Positions 46,299 to 55,685 of a stretch of 64,000 nt of DNA are shown here, one piece after another. The stretch comes from Aeromonas finlandensis (lineage in GTDB: Bacteria > Pseudomonadota > Gammaproteobacteria > Enterobacterales > Aeromonadaceae). Position numbers and translations under genes: made by a program. The notes beneath the pieces were generated by a model, which was not told the origin of the DNA, made no database searches, and saw only the letters and a list, made by a program, of their open reading frames with translations. Within the stretch, counting starts at the first letter, position 1. Each line of letters opens with the position of its first letter. The stretch lies in the NCBI RefSeq assembly GCF_000764645.1, contig NZ_JRGK01000011.1, positions 1 to 64,000 of the forward strand, read 5' to 3'.

Positions 46299-47264
46299 TT
46301 ACGGCGTTGATTCGCTGTTCTCGATGGGGGCTTCTTCGTTGTCAGAAAGAGGGCATGTGCGGCTCAGTTGCCGGTAGCGGCTTGGGGTCAGCCCCAGATA
46401 ACGTTGAAAGGTGTCATAGAAGCGGCTGCTGGAGTTGAAGCCCACCGTCAGGGCGATATCGAGAATGGTGCGATCGGTATCGCTCAGCAGGGCTCTGGCA
46501 TGGTTGATCCGCATGGCGGTGACATATTGCTTGATGCTCATCTGCATCACTTTCTGGAACAGCCCCATGGCGTAGTTGGGGTGCAACCCCACATGGTCGG
46601 CCAGCTCCCTGGTGGTGAGCGCGGCATCATGGTGGGCGGCAATGTATTCGAGCATCTGCTGCACGTGGAACTGGGAGTGCTTGGAGGCGCCCGCAGCCGC
46701 GCTCTGGTTGTTGTGGTTGGCCAGCATGCGGGTCCAGCCATCCAGCCCGATGCGCCTTAGCATCAGGCAAACTTCGTCGGCCGCCAGCTGCTGGCGACCG
46801 GGGTCGTCCATCCGGCTCTCCGTGACCCAGCGCGCCAGCTCAAACTCGCTCACCAGCATGGACGATCGTGATTGCAAGACGCCGCCGTGGGTGATCTGGG
46901 TTAGCAGATCCCGGTTGATGGGCCAGGAGAGGAAAAGATGGATGGGTATATTGATGAGACCCATTTGTGTGCAATGGCCAATGCGGGTCAGCTGATGGGG
47001 AATGGCCGCCCAGAACAGCCCGGCATGCCCTGCCGCCAGGGTGAAGGACTGGCCATTCATGGTGTACTCCACATCCCCGTCGAACGGGATGTTGACCTCC
47101 ACCTGCCCGTGCCAGTGGTAGCCCGCCATCTCGTGGGGGGCCCGCAACTCCACATCGATAGCCTCGTAAGCAGAGTAGAGAGAGAGGGGGCTGCTCAGTC
47201 CCTCATCTGTTGAACCTGAGTCATGCACGCTGGAAAAGTAGGGGCGCTCAAGCTTTGTCGTCAT
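46299..47264 (-). CDS. melR: MelR, AraC-family activator of melibiose genes
   Basis: Protein of 321 residues. The N-terminal sugar-binding cupin-like part includes SPLSLYSAYEAIDVE and HWHGQVEVNIPFDGDVEY, which closely resemble E. coli MelR; the C-terminal AraC helix-turn-helix pair covers about 215-315 (NYAMGLFQKVMQMSIKQYV, LDIALTVGFNSSSRFYDTF). The ATG at 47264 is used; an in-frame TTG lies at 47273. MelR activates melAB with melibiose. Here it is convergent with the operon, whereas in E. coli it is divergent. Confidence 0.93.
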   Translation of the reverse strand: MTTKLERPYFSSVHDSGSTDEGLSSPLSLYSAYEAIDVELRAPHEMAGYHWHGQVEVNIPFDGDVEYTMNGQSFTLAAGHAGLFWAAIPHQLTRIGHCTQMGLINIPIHLFLSWPINRDLLTQITHGGVLQSRSSMLVSEFELARWVTESRMDDPGRQQLAADEVCLMLRRIGLDGWTRMLANHNNQSAAAGASKHSQFHVQQMLEYIAAHHDAALTTRELADHVGLHPNYAMGLFQKVMQMSIKQYVTAMRINHARALLSDTDRTILDIALTVGFNSSSRFYDTFQRYLGLTPSRYRQLSRTCPLSDNEEAPIENSESTP

Positions 47265-47273
47265 TGCAATCAA

Positions 47274-47565
47274 CCATCGCTCTCAACCGGGGTGAATGAA
47301 CCCTGCTTGTACCATCAATGGCTTTTTTTGCCTGTGCTGGTCGTTCAGTTATCCACGAAAACGTGACGATGAGGTTGAAAAATTGCAGACAGGATCACAG
47401 ACGTCGCACAGCTTGGCGTGCGCAGGCGGTGGGTGCAGAAGGTGTGGATGTGGTGTTCGGGGCGGGAGCTGTTGGCCGAAAGGCAAAAAACGGAGGGAGA
47501 TTAGCAAAGAGGCCGCCGTGAGTTGCGGCCTGTCTGCATCGGGCGCTGCCGGAGGGCAGGCAGGA
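47274..47565. promoter_or_regulatory. melR upstream intergenic region
   Basis: About 290 bases holding the melR promoter on the minus strand. GGCCGC/GCGGCC arms (47510-47516 and 47525-47531) form a hairpin followed on the minus strand by TCTTTGC, probably ending the small ORF at 47566-47742. No other gene was recognised. Confidence 0.45.
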
Positions 47566-47742
47566 TCAGTTGAGGTCTTCGATGGAGAACTCGCCAGCGA
47601 TACCATCACAGGAGATGGCGAAACCGCCGCTGAAGCGGGTGCTGAACTGGATCAGGAACGCATCGGAATCCTGCTCTTGCGGGGGCAGGTTGATGGGTTT
47701 GCTACGACGCAGGGGCTTGTGTGTTTGTACGGCTTTCATCAT
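47566..47742 (-). CDS. Small ORF of 58 residues, unknown
   Basis: The frame starts ATGATG (47742 or 47739) and ends TGA at 47566. The protein has a basic, Pro-rich first half (MKAVQTHKPLRRSKPINLPP) and an acidic second half (GGFAISCDGIAGEFSIEDLN) with one Cys. There is no signal or membrane segment. Upstream the minus strand has AGAGAAA as a weak ribosome site and a TATATA-containing AT-rich stretch; downstream is a hairpin. The two-part layout resembles a precursor or regulatory peptide, but no modifying enzyme lies nearby. Coding status is uncertain. Confidence 0.42.
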   Translation of the reverse strand: MMKAVQTHKPLRRSKPINLPPQEQDSDAFLIQFSTRFSGGFAISCDGIAGEFSIEDLN

Positions 47743-48173
47743 GGTATTTCTCTATATAAATTAGGTGTTTGCTCCTTGTATTGGCAAATGTCAGGTCAAT
47801 GGGCGCGGTCGATTGGGTGAACGACAAGCGCGCAGGAATACCCAGCCCGGTTAAGGGGCGTCTGCACTTTTCAAGGAATATGCTGATGCATAAATCAAAT
47901 TGGGTGGGCAGATCGGGTCTGCACCGTGAGAGCCGGGCAACGCAGGCAGACAGCCTGACGGTTCTCAAGGCGAGTAAATCAGAGGAAGGTTATGCGGGTT
48001 CTGGCAGGATTCATCTAACGTTGAAACATTGCGAACATAAACTGGGCTGATTAACTAGCCGGGGCGCATTCTCTCCTCGAAATGAATAAAAAGCAAACAA
48101 TAATTTGCGGTTCTCGGGGGAGGGGCGCTTTTCCTCTGTGTAATCAAAGTTCTATCAGTAGTAAATATCCGTC
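47743..48173. other. Intergenic stretch without recognised gene
   Basis: About 430 bases between the small ORF and the antiporter terminator. The only frame of any length (47769-48050, plus strand) has no ribosome site and no protein-like character. An undetected small RNA cannot be excluded. Confidence 0.5.
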
Positions 48174-48204
48174 ATAAAAAGAGGGCTCCCGACGGGAGCC
48201 CTCT
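48174..48204 (-). terminator. Terminator of the Na+/H+ antiporter gene
   Basis: GAGGGCTCCC and GGGAGCCCTC around GAC, followed on the minus strand by TTTTTA. Confidence 0.9.
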
Positions 48205-48234
48205 CTCACTCTGCAATCAGTACCGTCGGTCGAC

Positions 48235-49512
48235 TCAGTAGTCGCCACAGGCCTTCTTGGCCGCGGTGATCATCGGGGTGATGGTCATGCCCTGCACCAC
48301 GATGGAGAACATTACCACCGAGTAGGTCATCACCAGGATCACTTCCCGCAGGTCGACGCCATGCTCCGGGATCATCATGACGCCGGAGGGGAGCGCCAGC
48401 GCCATCGCCATGGCCAGACCGCCGCGCAGACCGCCCCAGGTGAGGATCCGCACCGAGAAGGAGTTGTAGGTGCGGAACTTGCGGAAGGCCACATAGGGCA
48501 GCGACACGCTGATGAAGCGGGCAGCCAGGCAGAGCGGCACCGCGATGACCAGCAGTACCCAGTCATGCCAGGAGAGCTCCAGCAGTACCAGCGCCAGACC
48601 GATCAGCAGGAACAGCAGGGCGTTGAGGAACTGATCCATCAACTCCCAGAAGTGGTCCAGGTGGTGACGGCTCTGCTCGGAGAAGCCGGATTGGCGGGTC
48701 CAGTTGCCGATCATGATACCGGTGACCACCATAGCCAGTGCGCCGGAGACGCCGATCATGTTGGCAAAGGCGAAGCCCGCAGTCGGGATACAGAGGGTCA
48801 GCAGCAGCTCCAGGGAGCCATCGTCGGTGGCGCTGATCATCACATGAGCGATGACGCCCATCACGGCGCCGAACAGGATGCCGCCGAGGGCTTCATGCAG
48901 GAACAGACCAGCCACGCTGCCAAAGGTCGGCTCTACACCGCCAAATGCCACGGCAAACACGGTGGCGAAGATCACCAGACCCACACCATCGTTGAAGAGG
49001 GATTCCCCTTCGATCTGGATGGCGATCTGGGGTGGCGCTTTCATCTTCTTGACGATGGCCAGTACGGCGATCGGGTCAGTGGGGGAGATGAGCGCCCCGA
49101 ACAGCATGCAGTAGACCAGCGGCAGATCCCAACCCAGCAGCTTGGCGATAAACCAGAAGCCGTAGCCGATGATGAAGGTGGAGAGCAGGGTGGCAATGAT
49201 GGCCAGAATGGTGATCTCCCACTTCTGGCTGCGCAGTGCCTTGAGGTTGATGCCAAGGCCACCAGCGAACAGCAGGAAGCCCAGAATCCCCTTCAGCAGG
49301 AAGTTCTGGAAGTCGATGCTCTCCATGGTTTTGACGGCAAGAGGTTCCAGATTGAACCAGCCCAGTTTACCGAACAGCACCAGCAACGCGGAGATCAGCA
49401 TGGAACCGGCGGTGATGGCGATGGTGGTCTGGATCTTCACAACATACTGGTTGGCAAAGGCGATAAAGATCGCCAACGCTGCCAGAAAACAGAGTGTGTA
49501 GTAGACGCTCAT
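48235..49512 (-). CDS. Na+/H+ antiporter, CPA1/NhaP type
   Basis: Protein of 425 residues with about twelve transmembrane segments. CPA1 features include GALISPTDPIAVLAIVKK near residue 150 and ESLFNDGVGLVIF near 168, with the ion-binding Asp, and LTWGGLRGGLAMAMALALP near 355. NhaP-type proteins expel Na+ (sometimes K+) for protons and act in pH and salt tolerance. The gene is monocistronic and divergent from metH, sharing a 203-base region. Confidence 0.92.
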   Translation of the reverse strand: MSVYYTLCFLAALAIFIAFANQYVVKIQTTIAITAGSMLISALLVLFGKLGWFNLEPLAVKTMESIDFQNFLLKGILGFLLFAGGLGINLKALRSQKWEITILAIIATLLSTFIIGYGFWFIAKLLGWDLPLVYCMLFGALISPTDPIAVLAIVKKMKAPPQIAIQIEGESLFNDGVGLVIFATVFAVAFGGVEPTFGSVAGLFLHEALGGILFGAVMGVIAHVMISATDDGSLELLLTLCIPTAGFAFANMIGVSGALAMVVTGIMIGNWTRQSGFSEQSRHHLDHFWELMDQFLNALLFLLIGLALVLLELSWHDWVLLVIAVPLCLAARFISVSLPYVAFRKFRTYNSFSVRILTWGGLRGGLAMAMALALPSGVMMIPEHGVDLREVILVMTYSVVMFSIVVQGMTITPMITAAKKACGDY

Positions 49513-49636
49513 AGTTATTTTTTCTCGTTAGTAGACAGCAAGCACGTATCCCCATGCGGGAGGGGCATAGGGTACTCTCGGGCCCTATGTTACTCATTAC
49601 CTATAAATGAGTATATCTCGGTCTGTTTGGATAGAT

Positions 49637-49652
49637 AGACGGCTAGATTTCC
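49637..49652 (+). promoter_or_regulatory. Candidate MetJ box upstream of metH
   Basis: AGACGGCT followed by AGATTTCC matches two tandem met boxes (consensus AGACGTCT) in seven and five of eight positions. It lies 64 bases before metH. Methionine repression of metH is plausible but unproven here. Confidence 0.35.
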
Positions 49653-49715
49653 ATTTTTTTTGTTTGCTGTTAGGATGCTGTTTACGCAGTTGCATGGATG
49701 TAAGAGGAACGAGCG

Positions 49716-52700
49716 GTGTCTAACCAAAAGCCTAACGAAAAGTCGGACGTAACAAAGAAGCTGGAAGCCTGCCTCAAGGAGCGGATCCTGATCATCGACG
49801 GGGCCATGGGCACCATGATCCAGGGCTACAAGCTCGGCGAATCAGAGTATCGGGGTGAGCGGTTTGCCGACTGGCATACCGACATCAAGGGCAACAACGA
49901 TCTGCTGGTGCTGACCCGCCCGGCAGTGATCCGCGAGATCCATGAGCAGTATTGCGCTGCCGGGGCCGACATCCTCGAGACCAACACCTTCAACGCCACT
50001 CGCATCGCTATGGCCGATTACGAGATGGAAGCATTTTCGGCCGAGATCAACCGCGAGGCCGCCCGGCTGGCCCGCGCCGTGGCCGATGAGTGGACGGCAA
50101 AAGATCCCGCCAAGCCGCGCTTCGTGGCAGGTGTTTTGGGCCCGACCAACCGCACCGCCTCCATCTCGCCGGACGTCAACGATCCCGGCAAGCGCAACGT
50201 CACCTATGACCAGCTGGTAGCCGCCTATACCGAGTCGACCCATGCCCTGATCGAGGGCGGCGCCGACATCATCCTGATCGAGACCATCTTCGATACCCTC
50301 AACGCCAAGGCTGCCGCCTTCGCGGTGGAAGGGGTATTCGAGGAGCTGGGTTACAGCCTGCCGGTGATGATCTCCGGCACCATCACCGATGCCTCCGGCC
50401 GTACTCTCTCCGGTCAGACCACCGAAGCCTTCTACCACTCGCTGCGCCACGTCAAACCGGTCTCGTTCGGTCTCAACTGTGCGCTGGGCCCGGACGAGCT
50501 GCGCCAGTATGTGGAGGAGCTGTCGCGCATCAGCGAATCCTGCGTCAGCGCCCACCCCAACGCCGGTCTGCCCAATGCATTCGGTGAGTACGATCTGGAT
50601 GCCGTCGAGATGGCGGAGCATATCCGCGAGTGGGCCCAAAGCGGCTTTCTCAATATCGTCGGCGGCTGCTGCGGCACCACCCCGACCCATATTCGCGCCA
50701 TGGCCGATGCCGTGGCGGGCATCAAGCCGCGCGTGCTGCCCGAGCTGCCGGTGGCCTGCCGGTTGTCGGGATTGGAGCCGCTGATCATTACCCCCGAATC
50801 CATGTTCGTGAACGTGGGGGAGCGCACCAACGTCACCGGTTCGGCCAAGTTCAAGCGGCTGATCAAGGAGGGTCTCTATGACGAGGCGCTGGATGTTGCC
50901 AAGCAGCAGGTCGAGAGCGGCGCCCAGATCATCGACATCAACATGGACGAGGGGATGCTGGACGCCGAAGCGGCCATGGTGCGCTTCCTCAATCTCATCG
51001 CCGGTGAGCCGGATATCGCCCGGGTGCCGGTGATGATCGACTCCTCCAAGTGGGAGGTGCTGGAAGCGGGCCTCAAGTGCGTGCAGGGCAAGCCGGTGGT
51101 CAACTCCATCTCCATGAAGGAGGGGGAGGAGAAGTTCATCCAGCAGGCCAGATTGCTGCGTCGCTACGGTGCCGCCGTTATCGTGATGGCGTTTGATGAG
51201 GCGGGTCAGGCCGATACCCGCGCCCGCAAGTTCGAGATCTGTCAGCGCGCCTACCGGATCCTGGTGGATCGGGTCGGTTTCCCGCCGGAAGATATCATCT
51301 TCGATCCCAACATCTTCGCGGTGGCGACCGGTATCGACGAGCACAACAACTACGCGGTGGACTTCATCGAGGCGGTGAAGGACATCAAAACGCACCTGCC
51401 CCATGCCATGATCTCCGGCGGCGTCTCCAACGTCTCGTTTTCGTTTCGCGGCAACGAGCCGGTGCGCGAAGCCATTCACGCGGTCTTCCTCTACCACGCC
51501 ATCAAGAACGGCATGGACATGGGGATCGTCAACGCCGGTCAGCTCGCCATCTATGAAGACATTCCGGCCGAGCTGAAGGAGAAGGTCGAGGCGGTGGTGC
51601 TCAACCTCAATGACAACGCCACCGAAGAGCTGCTGGCCATCGCCGAGAAGTATCGCGGTGCCGGTGCCCAGGCGGAGGATCCGCGGGATCAGGAGTGGCG
51701 CAGCTGGCCGGTGGGCAAGCGGCTGGAGCACGCACTGGTCAAGGGGATCACCGACTTCATCGAAGAGGATACCGAAGAGGCTCGCGCTGGCGCCGAGAAG
51801 CCGCTGCACGTCATCGAAGGGCCGTTGATGGATGGTATGAACGTGGTCGGCGACCTGTTCGGCGCGGGCAAGATGTTTCTGCCGCAGGTGGTGAAATCGG
51901 CGCGGGTGATGAAGCGGGCGGTGGCCTATCTGCAGCCCTATATCGAGGCGGAAAAGTCGGGAGGCTCCAGCAACGGCAAAATCGTGCTGGCGACCGTGAA
52001 AGGGGACGTGCACGACATCGGCAAGAACATCGTCGGGGTGGTGCTGCAGTGCAACAACTTCGAGATTGTCGACCTCGGGGTCATGGTCTCCTGCGAGACG
52101 ATTCTCAAGACTGCGCGGGAGGTCGGCGCCGATATCATCGGGTTGTCGGGTCTCATCACCCCGTCGCTGGACGAGATGGTGCACGTGGCCAAAGAGATGG
52201 AGCGTCAGGGCTTCAAGCTGCCGCTGCTGATCGGCGGTGCCACCACATCCAAGGCCCACACTGCGGTGAAGATCGAGCAGAACTACTCGGAGCCTGTGGT
52301 CTATGTCTCCAACGCCTCCCGCGCGGTGGGGGTGGCCCAGAGCCTGCTCAGCCCGGATCTCAAGGAGGCGTTTGTCGCCCGTATCGACAAGGAGTACGAG
52401 ATTGCCCGGGATCAGCATGCCCGCAAGCAGCCGCGCTCCCGCCCGGTCAGTCTGGCCCATGCCCGCGCCAACCGGCATCAGCTGGATTGGGTTGGCTACC
52501 AGCCACCCAAGCCCCGCGAGCTTGGGGTGCAGAAGTTCGAAAACGTGCCCGTTTCGGTGCTGCGCCCCTACATCGACTGGACCCCGTTCTTCCTCAGCTG
52601 GGAGCTGGCGGGCAAGTATCCGCGCATCCTCGAGGACGAGATTATCGGCGAGGAGGCAACCAAGCTGTTTGCCGACGCCAACGCCATGCTGGACCAACTG

Positions 52701-53411
52701 GAGAAAGATCAGAGCGTGCGCTGCGCCGGTATTATCGGCCTGTTCCCGGCCAACGCAGTGGGGGACAGCATCGAGGTCTACAGCGACGAGTCGCGCAGTG
52801 AAGTGAAAAAAGTGCTGCACCATCTGCGTCAGCAGAGCGAGAAGCAGGGCTTCCCCAACTACTGTCTGGCGGACTATGTGGCGCCGAAAGAGAGTGGCAA
52901 GCCGGACTGGATCGGCGCCTTTGCGGTGACCGGCGGTATCGGTGAGGAGGCCATCGCCAAGGCCTACAAGGCGGATCACGATGACTACAACGCCATCCTC
53001 GTTCAGGCGGTGTGCGACCGTCTGGCCGAGGCATTTGCCGAGTACCTGCACGAACAGGTGCGCAAGGTGCATTGGGGCTATGCTCCCGACGAGGCCCTCA
53101 GCAACGAGGAGCTGATCCGCGAGAACTATCAGGGCATCCGCCCGGCCCCCGGTTACCCGGCCTGCCCGGAGCACACCGAGAAGGGGAGTATCTGGGAGCT
53201 GCTGGAGGTGGAGCAGGCTATCGGCATGCAGCTTACCGAATCCTACGCCATGTGGCCGGGGGCGGCGGTGTCGGGCTGGTACTTCTCCCATCCCGAGAGC
53301 AAATACTTCGCGGTGGCGCAGATCCAGCCCGATCAGGTAGAAGATTACGCCGTCCGCAAAGGCATGACCCTCGCAGAAGCCGAGCGCTGGCTCGCCCCTA
53401 ATCTCAATTGA
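49716..53411 (+). CDS. metH: MetH, cobalamin-dependent methionine synthase
   Basis: Protein of 1231 residues starting at a GTG with AGAGGA upstream. Domains in order: homocysteine-binding barrel (about 20-345, with zinc ligands in GGCCGTTP near 311), pterin/methyl-THF barrel (about 355-640), B12-cap helices (about 665-745), B12-binding [10 protein letters not shown] near 764 with the cobalt-ligating His, and the AdoMet activation domain (about 915-1225, [10 protein letters not shown]). It transfers methyl from 5-methyl-THF to homocysteine. Full length matches E. coli MetH (1227). Confidence 0.98.
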   Translation: MSNQKPNEKSDVTKKLEACLKERILIIDGAMGTMIQGYKLGESEYRGERFADWHTDIKGNNDLLVLTRPAVIREIHEQYCAAGADILETNTFNATRIAMADYEMEAFSAEINREAARLARAVADEWTAKDPAKPRFVAGVLGPTNRTASISPDVNDPGKRNVTYDQLVAAYTESTHALIEGGADIILIETIFDTLNAKAAAFAVEGVFEELGYSLPVMISGTITDASGRTLSGQTTEAFYHSLRHVKPVSFGLNCALGPDELRQYVEELSRISESCVSAHPNAGLPNAFGEYDLDAVEMAEHIREWAQSGFLNIVGGCCGTTPTHIRAMADAVAGIKPRVLPELPVACRLSGLEPLIITPESMFVNVGERTNVTGSAKFKRLIKEGLYDEALDVAKQQVESGAQIIDINMDEGMLDAEAAMVRFLNLIAGEPDIARVPVMIDSSKWEVLEAGLKCVQGKPVVNSISMKEGEEKFIQQARLLRRYGAAVIVMAFDEAGQADTRARKFEICQRAYRILVDRVGFPPEDIIFDPNIFAVATGIDEHNNYAVDFIEAVKDIKTHLPHAMISGGVSNVSFSFRGNEPVREAIHAVFLYHAIKNGMDMGIVNAGQLAIYEDIPAELKEKVEAVVLNLNDNATEELLAIAEKYRGAGAQAEDPRDQEWRSWPVGKRLEHALVKGITDFIEEDTEEARAGAEKPLHVIEGPLMDGMNVVGDLFGAGKMFLPQVVKSARVMKRAVAYLQPYIEAEKSGGSSNGKIVLATVKGDVHDIGKNIVGVVLQCNNFEIVDLGVMVSCETILKTAREVGADIIGLSGLITPSLDEMVHVAKEMERQGFKLPLLIGGATTSKAHTAVKIEQNYSEPVVYVSNASRAVGVAQSLLSPDLKEAFVARIDKEYEIARDQHARKQPRSRPVSLAHARANRHQLDWVGYQPPKPRELGVQKFENVPVSVLRPYIDWTPFFLSWELAGKYPRILEDEIIGEEATKLFADANAMLDQLEKDQSVRCAGIIGLFPANAVGDSIEVYSDESRSEVKKVLHHLRQQSEKQGFPNYCLADYVAPKESGKPDWIGAFAVTGGIGEEAIAKAYKADHDDYNAILVQAVCDRLAEAFAEYLHEQVRKVHWGYAPDEALSNEELIRENYQGIRPAPGYPACPEHTEKGSIWELLEVEQAIGMQLTESYAMWPGAAVSGWYFSHPESKYFAVAQIQPDQVEDYAVRKGMTLAEAERWLAPNLN

Positions 53412-53418
53412 GGTACCA

Positions 53419-54534
53419 ATGAAGATTGGTTTTGTCGGTCTGGGGGCCGTGGTCGAGACCGCCTATCTGCCAGCATTGAATGCCCTGAGTGACGAGGTAC
53501 AGGTGTGGGGTTTCGACCCTGCCCGCAGCTTGCCGGGGGTGACCTCGCTGTTGACCCTTGAGGCCCTGCTGGCACAGCCCCTCGATCGGCTGGTGATTGC
53601 CACTCCCTCTCTGCTGCATCTGCCGGTGCTGGAGCAGGCGCTGGCGAGCGCGATCCCGCTGATCCTGGTGGAGAAGCCGGTGGTGGCGACACTGGCCCAG
53701 CAGGCGAGGCTGCAACAGCTGTTGGCCGATCCGCAGATCGCCGCCCGGGTGCTGGCGCTCGATCACTGGATGGCCCGCAACGCCGTTCAGCGGCTGCTCG
53801 GCGGCGGGCTGGATGCCAGCTGGCAGCCACATTCTCAATCCCATGTTCCACCGTCTGGTGCCATTGCGCCTGTCACGCTGGCAGAGGTCGCTTCGGTCGA
53901 GGGCTTCTTGCTGGAGCCGTGCGGCATTGATGGCGAGGGGCGTCCCTATGCCCTCAACTTCGCCACCGGCGAGCCGGATCGGCGGGTATTGCGCCACCCG
54001 GACGGGGTGATCCTCGATATCGGTACCCACTTGCTGGCGATGATCCGCGAGCTGCTGGTCGCCCTCGGCGGTGATGACCGGCTGACGCTGGTCGCAGAGG
54101 GGGTGGTCGATCGGCTTGGTCAGCCCATTGTCCGTGGTGATCTGGAGAGCGCCGAAGGACGTGCCTGTCTGCGTGGCGACGCCTCCGGGGTTCCCCTGAC
54201 CCTCTGGCTCGACAAGTACGCCGGGCCGGGTATCGAGCGTAAGGGGCTGGTGCTGCATCTCAAGGATGGGCGGCGTGTCGAACTGTTTCGCTGCGGCAAT
54301 CTGGAGTGGCTGCGCTATTACCGGTCCGGAGCCAATAACGATGGTGGTCAGAGCGAGCACGAGGCGGCAGAAGTGCAGCAGTGGCAACATGAGGGGCCCC
54401 TCTATCGCGATTGCATCGCGCAAACCCTGCTGGCTCCCCTGCCTGTTGAGGGGTGGCGCGGGGCCACGGCGCGCCGGTTGCAAGAGGTCACCCTGTTGCT
54501 CACCCTGCAACAGCAGTTACGCGGGCCTCATTGA
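53419..54534 (+). CDS. Gfo/Idh/MocA-family oxidoreductase
   Basis: Protein of 371 residues. The NAD(P)-binding fold starts MKIGFVGLGAVVETAYLPAL (GxGxxx at residues 7-12), followed by VIATPSLLHLPVLEQAL and LVEKPVVATLAQ near 87, the EKP signature with the catalytic-region Lys. DIGTHLLAMIREL near 200 carries the conserved Asp-x-x-x-His of family enzymes. Members oxidise or reduce sugars, inositols or biliverdin. It begins seven bases after metH, so they are likely co-transcribed, but no link to methionine synthesis is known. Confidence 0.85.
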   Translation: MKIGFVGLGAVVETAYLPALNALSDEVQVWGFDPARSLPGVTSLLTLEALLAQPLDRLVIATPSLLHLPVLEQALASAIPLILVEKPVVATLAQQARLQQLLADPQIAARVLALDHWMARNAVQRLLGGGLDASWQPHSQSHVPPSGAIAPVTLAEVASVEGFLLEPCGIDGEGRPYALNFATGEPDRRVLRHPDGVILDIGTHLLAMIRELLVALGGDDRLTLVAEGVVDRLGQPIVRGDLESAEGRACLRGDASGVPLTLWLDKYAGPGIERKGLVLHLKDGRRVELFRCGNLEWLRYYRSGANNDGGQSEHEAAEVQQWQHEGPLYRDCIAQTLLAPLPVEGWRGATARRLQEVTLLLTLQQQLRGPH

Positions 54535-54647
54535 ATCCTTCAGGCGGGTCATTGCAAAAAGGCGAATGGTGAGGGGAAAGGATTGGCGTTGTCAGCACTC
54601 CGTGGCACTTTATACTCTCCAGCCCGATTATCAGGTCTGTCATTTCC

Positions 54648-55544
54648 ATGAAGATTGCCATTTTATCCCGTGAGCCGAAAAACTACTCCACCCGCCGTCT
54701 GGTCGAGGTGGCGCAGGCGCGCGGTCATCAGGTCGAGGTGCTCGACACCTTGCGCTGCTATATGAATATTGCTTCCCACAACCCCTCCATTCACTACGAG
54801 GGTGGGGAGCTGGGAAGTTATGACGCCGTGATCCCCCGTATCGGGGCCAGCATTACCGCCTACGGCACCGCCGTATTGCGCCAGTTCGAGATGATGAACA
54901 CCATGGCGCTCAACAGCTCGGTGGCCATCAGCCGTTCCCGCGACAAGCTGCGGGCGATGCAACTGCTCTCTCGCCACGGCATCGGCCTGCCCATCACCGG
55001 CTATGCCCACAGCACCCACGACGTACCCGACCTCATCACCATGGTAGGCGGGGCGCCGCTGGTGGTGAAACTGCTGGAGGGAACCCAGGGGATTGGCGTG
55101 GTGCTGTGCGAGACCCAGAAAGCCGCCGAGAGCGTGATCGAGGCCTTTATCCAGACCAACAACAACATTCTGGTGCAGGAGTATATCCGCGAGGCCAATG
55201 GCGCCGACATCCGCTGTCTGGTGGTCAACGGCAAGGTGGTGGCCGCCATGCGCCGTCAGGCCCAGCCGGGGGAGTTTCGCTCCAACCTGCACCGTGGTGG
55301 TACCGCCGAGGCGATCAAGATCACCCCGGAAGAGCGTGCCACCGCCGTGCAGGCCGCCAAGATCATGGGGCTGGATGTGGCGGGGGTGGATATCCTGCGC
55401 AGCGCCCGCGGCCCGCTGGTGCTGGAGGTCAACTCCTCCCCCGGTCTGCAAGGGGTGGAAGCCGCCTCCGGCAAGGATGTAGCGGGCAAGATCATCGAGT
55501 ACCTCGAACTCAAGGCGAGCCGCAAGAACAAACCGGCGGAGTGA
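54648..55544 (+). CDS. rimK: RimK, ribosomal protein S6 glutamate ligase
   Basis: Protein of 298 residues, the RimK length. The start [20 protein letters not shown] is family-typical. The ATP-grasp part has [13 protein letters not shown] near 142, [20 protein letters not shown] near 175 and [22 protein letters not shown] near 245 (core motif EVNSSPGL), with metal-binding Glu and Asn. It adds glutamates to the C-terminus of S6, affecting translation. A terminator follows. Confidence 0.96.
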   Translation: MKIAILSREPKNYSTRRLVEVAQARGHQVEVLDTLRCYMNIASHNPSIHYEGGELGSYDAVIPRIGASITAYGTAVLRQFEMMNTMALNSSVAISRSRDKLRAMQLLSRHGIGLPITGYAHSTHDVPDLITMVGGAPLVVKLLEGTQGIGVVLCETQKAAESVIEAFIQTNNNILVQEYIREANGADIRCLVVNGKVVAAMRRQAQPGEFRSNLHRGGTAEAIKITPEERATAVQAAKIMGLDVAGVDILRSARGPLVLEVNSSPGLQGVEAASGKDVAGKIIEYLELKASRKNKPAE

Positions 55545-55569
55545 GCCTCGGGCTTGCAGCCGTCAGATA

Positions 55570-55600
55570 AAAACAGGGCGCCCTCGGGCGCCTTGTTGCT
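55570..55600 (+). terminator. Terminator after rimK
   Basis: AGGGCGCCC and GGGCGCCTT form a stem with a two-base loop, then GTTG; a wider CAGATA/TATCTG pair encloses it. The T-run is weak on both strands. Confidence 0.65.
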
Positions 55601-55643
55601 ATCTGGCTGGTGGGCAGCGGTCTTGCCGGGGAGTGTCTGTTGT

Positions 55644-55685
55644 CTCCCTTCTCCCCTTGCGGGAGAAGGGCCGGGGATGAGGGGG
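55644..55685. repeat. REP-like intergenic palindrome
   Basis: CCCTTCTCCC and GGGAGAAGGG around CTTGC, followed by CCGGGGATGAGGGG. This pattern (reverse: CCCTCATCCCCGGCCCTTCTC) is a form widely seen in intergenic repeats of proteobacteria. It abuts the stop codon of the histidine kinase gene. Copies elsewhere in the genome cannot be checked from this window. Confidence 0.65.

Noticed and set aside
47769-48050. Plus-strand frame of 93 codons between the small ORF and the antiporter
   Set aside because: No ribosome site, no conserved pattern, and it ends without terminator; treated as non-coding.
48361-49638. Long plus-strand frame opposite the Na+/H+ antiporter
   Set aside because: A shadow of the antiporter gene; low complexity, no ribosome site and no known domain.
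49842-53291. Very long open frame (about 1149 codons) antisense to metH
   Set aside because: It is the complement of a clear metH gene. GC-rich codon bias leaves the opposite strand free of stops; the His/Asp/Leu-rich translation has no recognisable domain.
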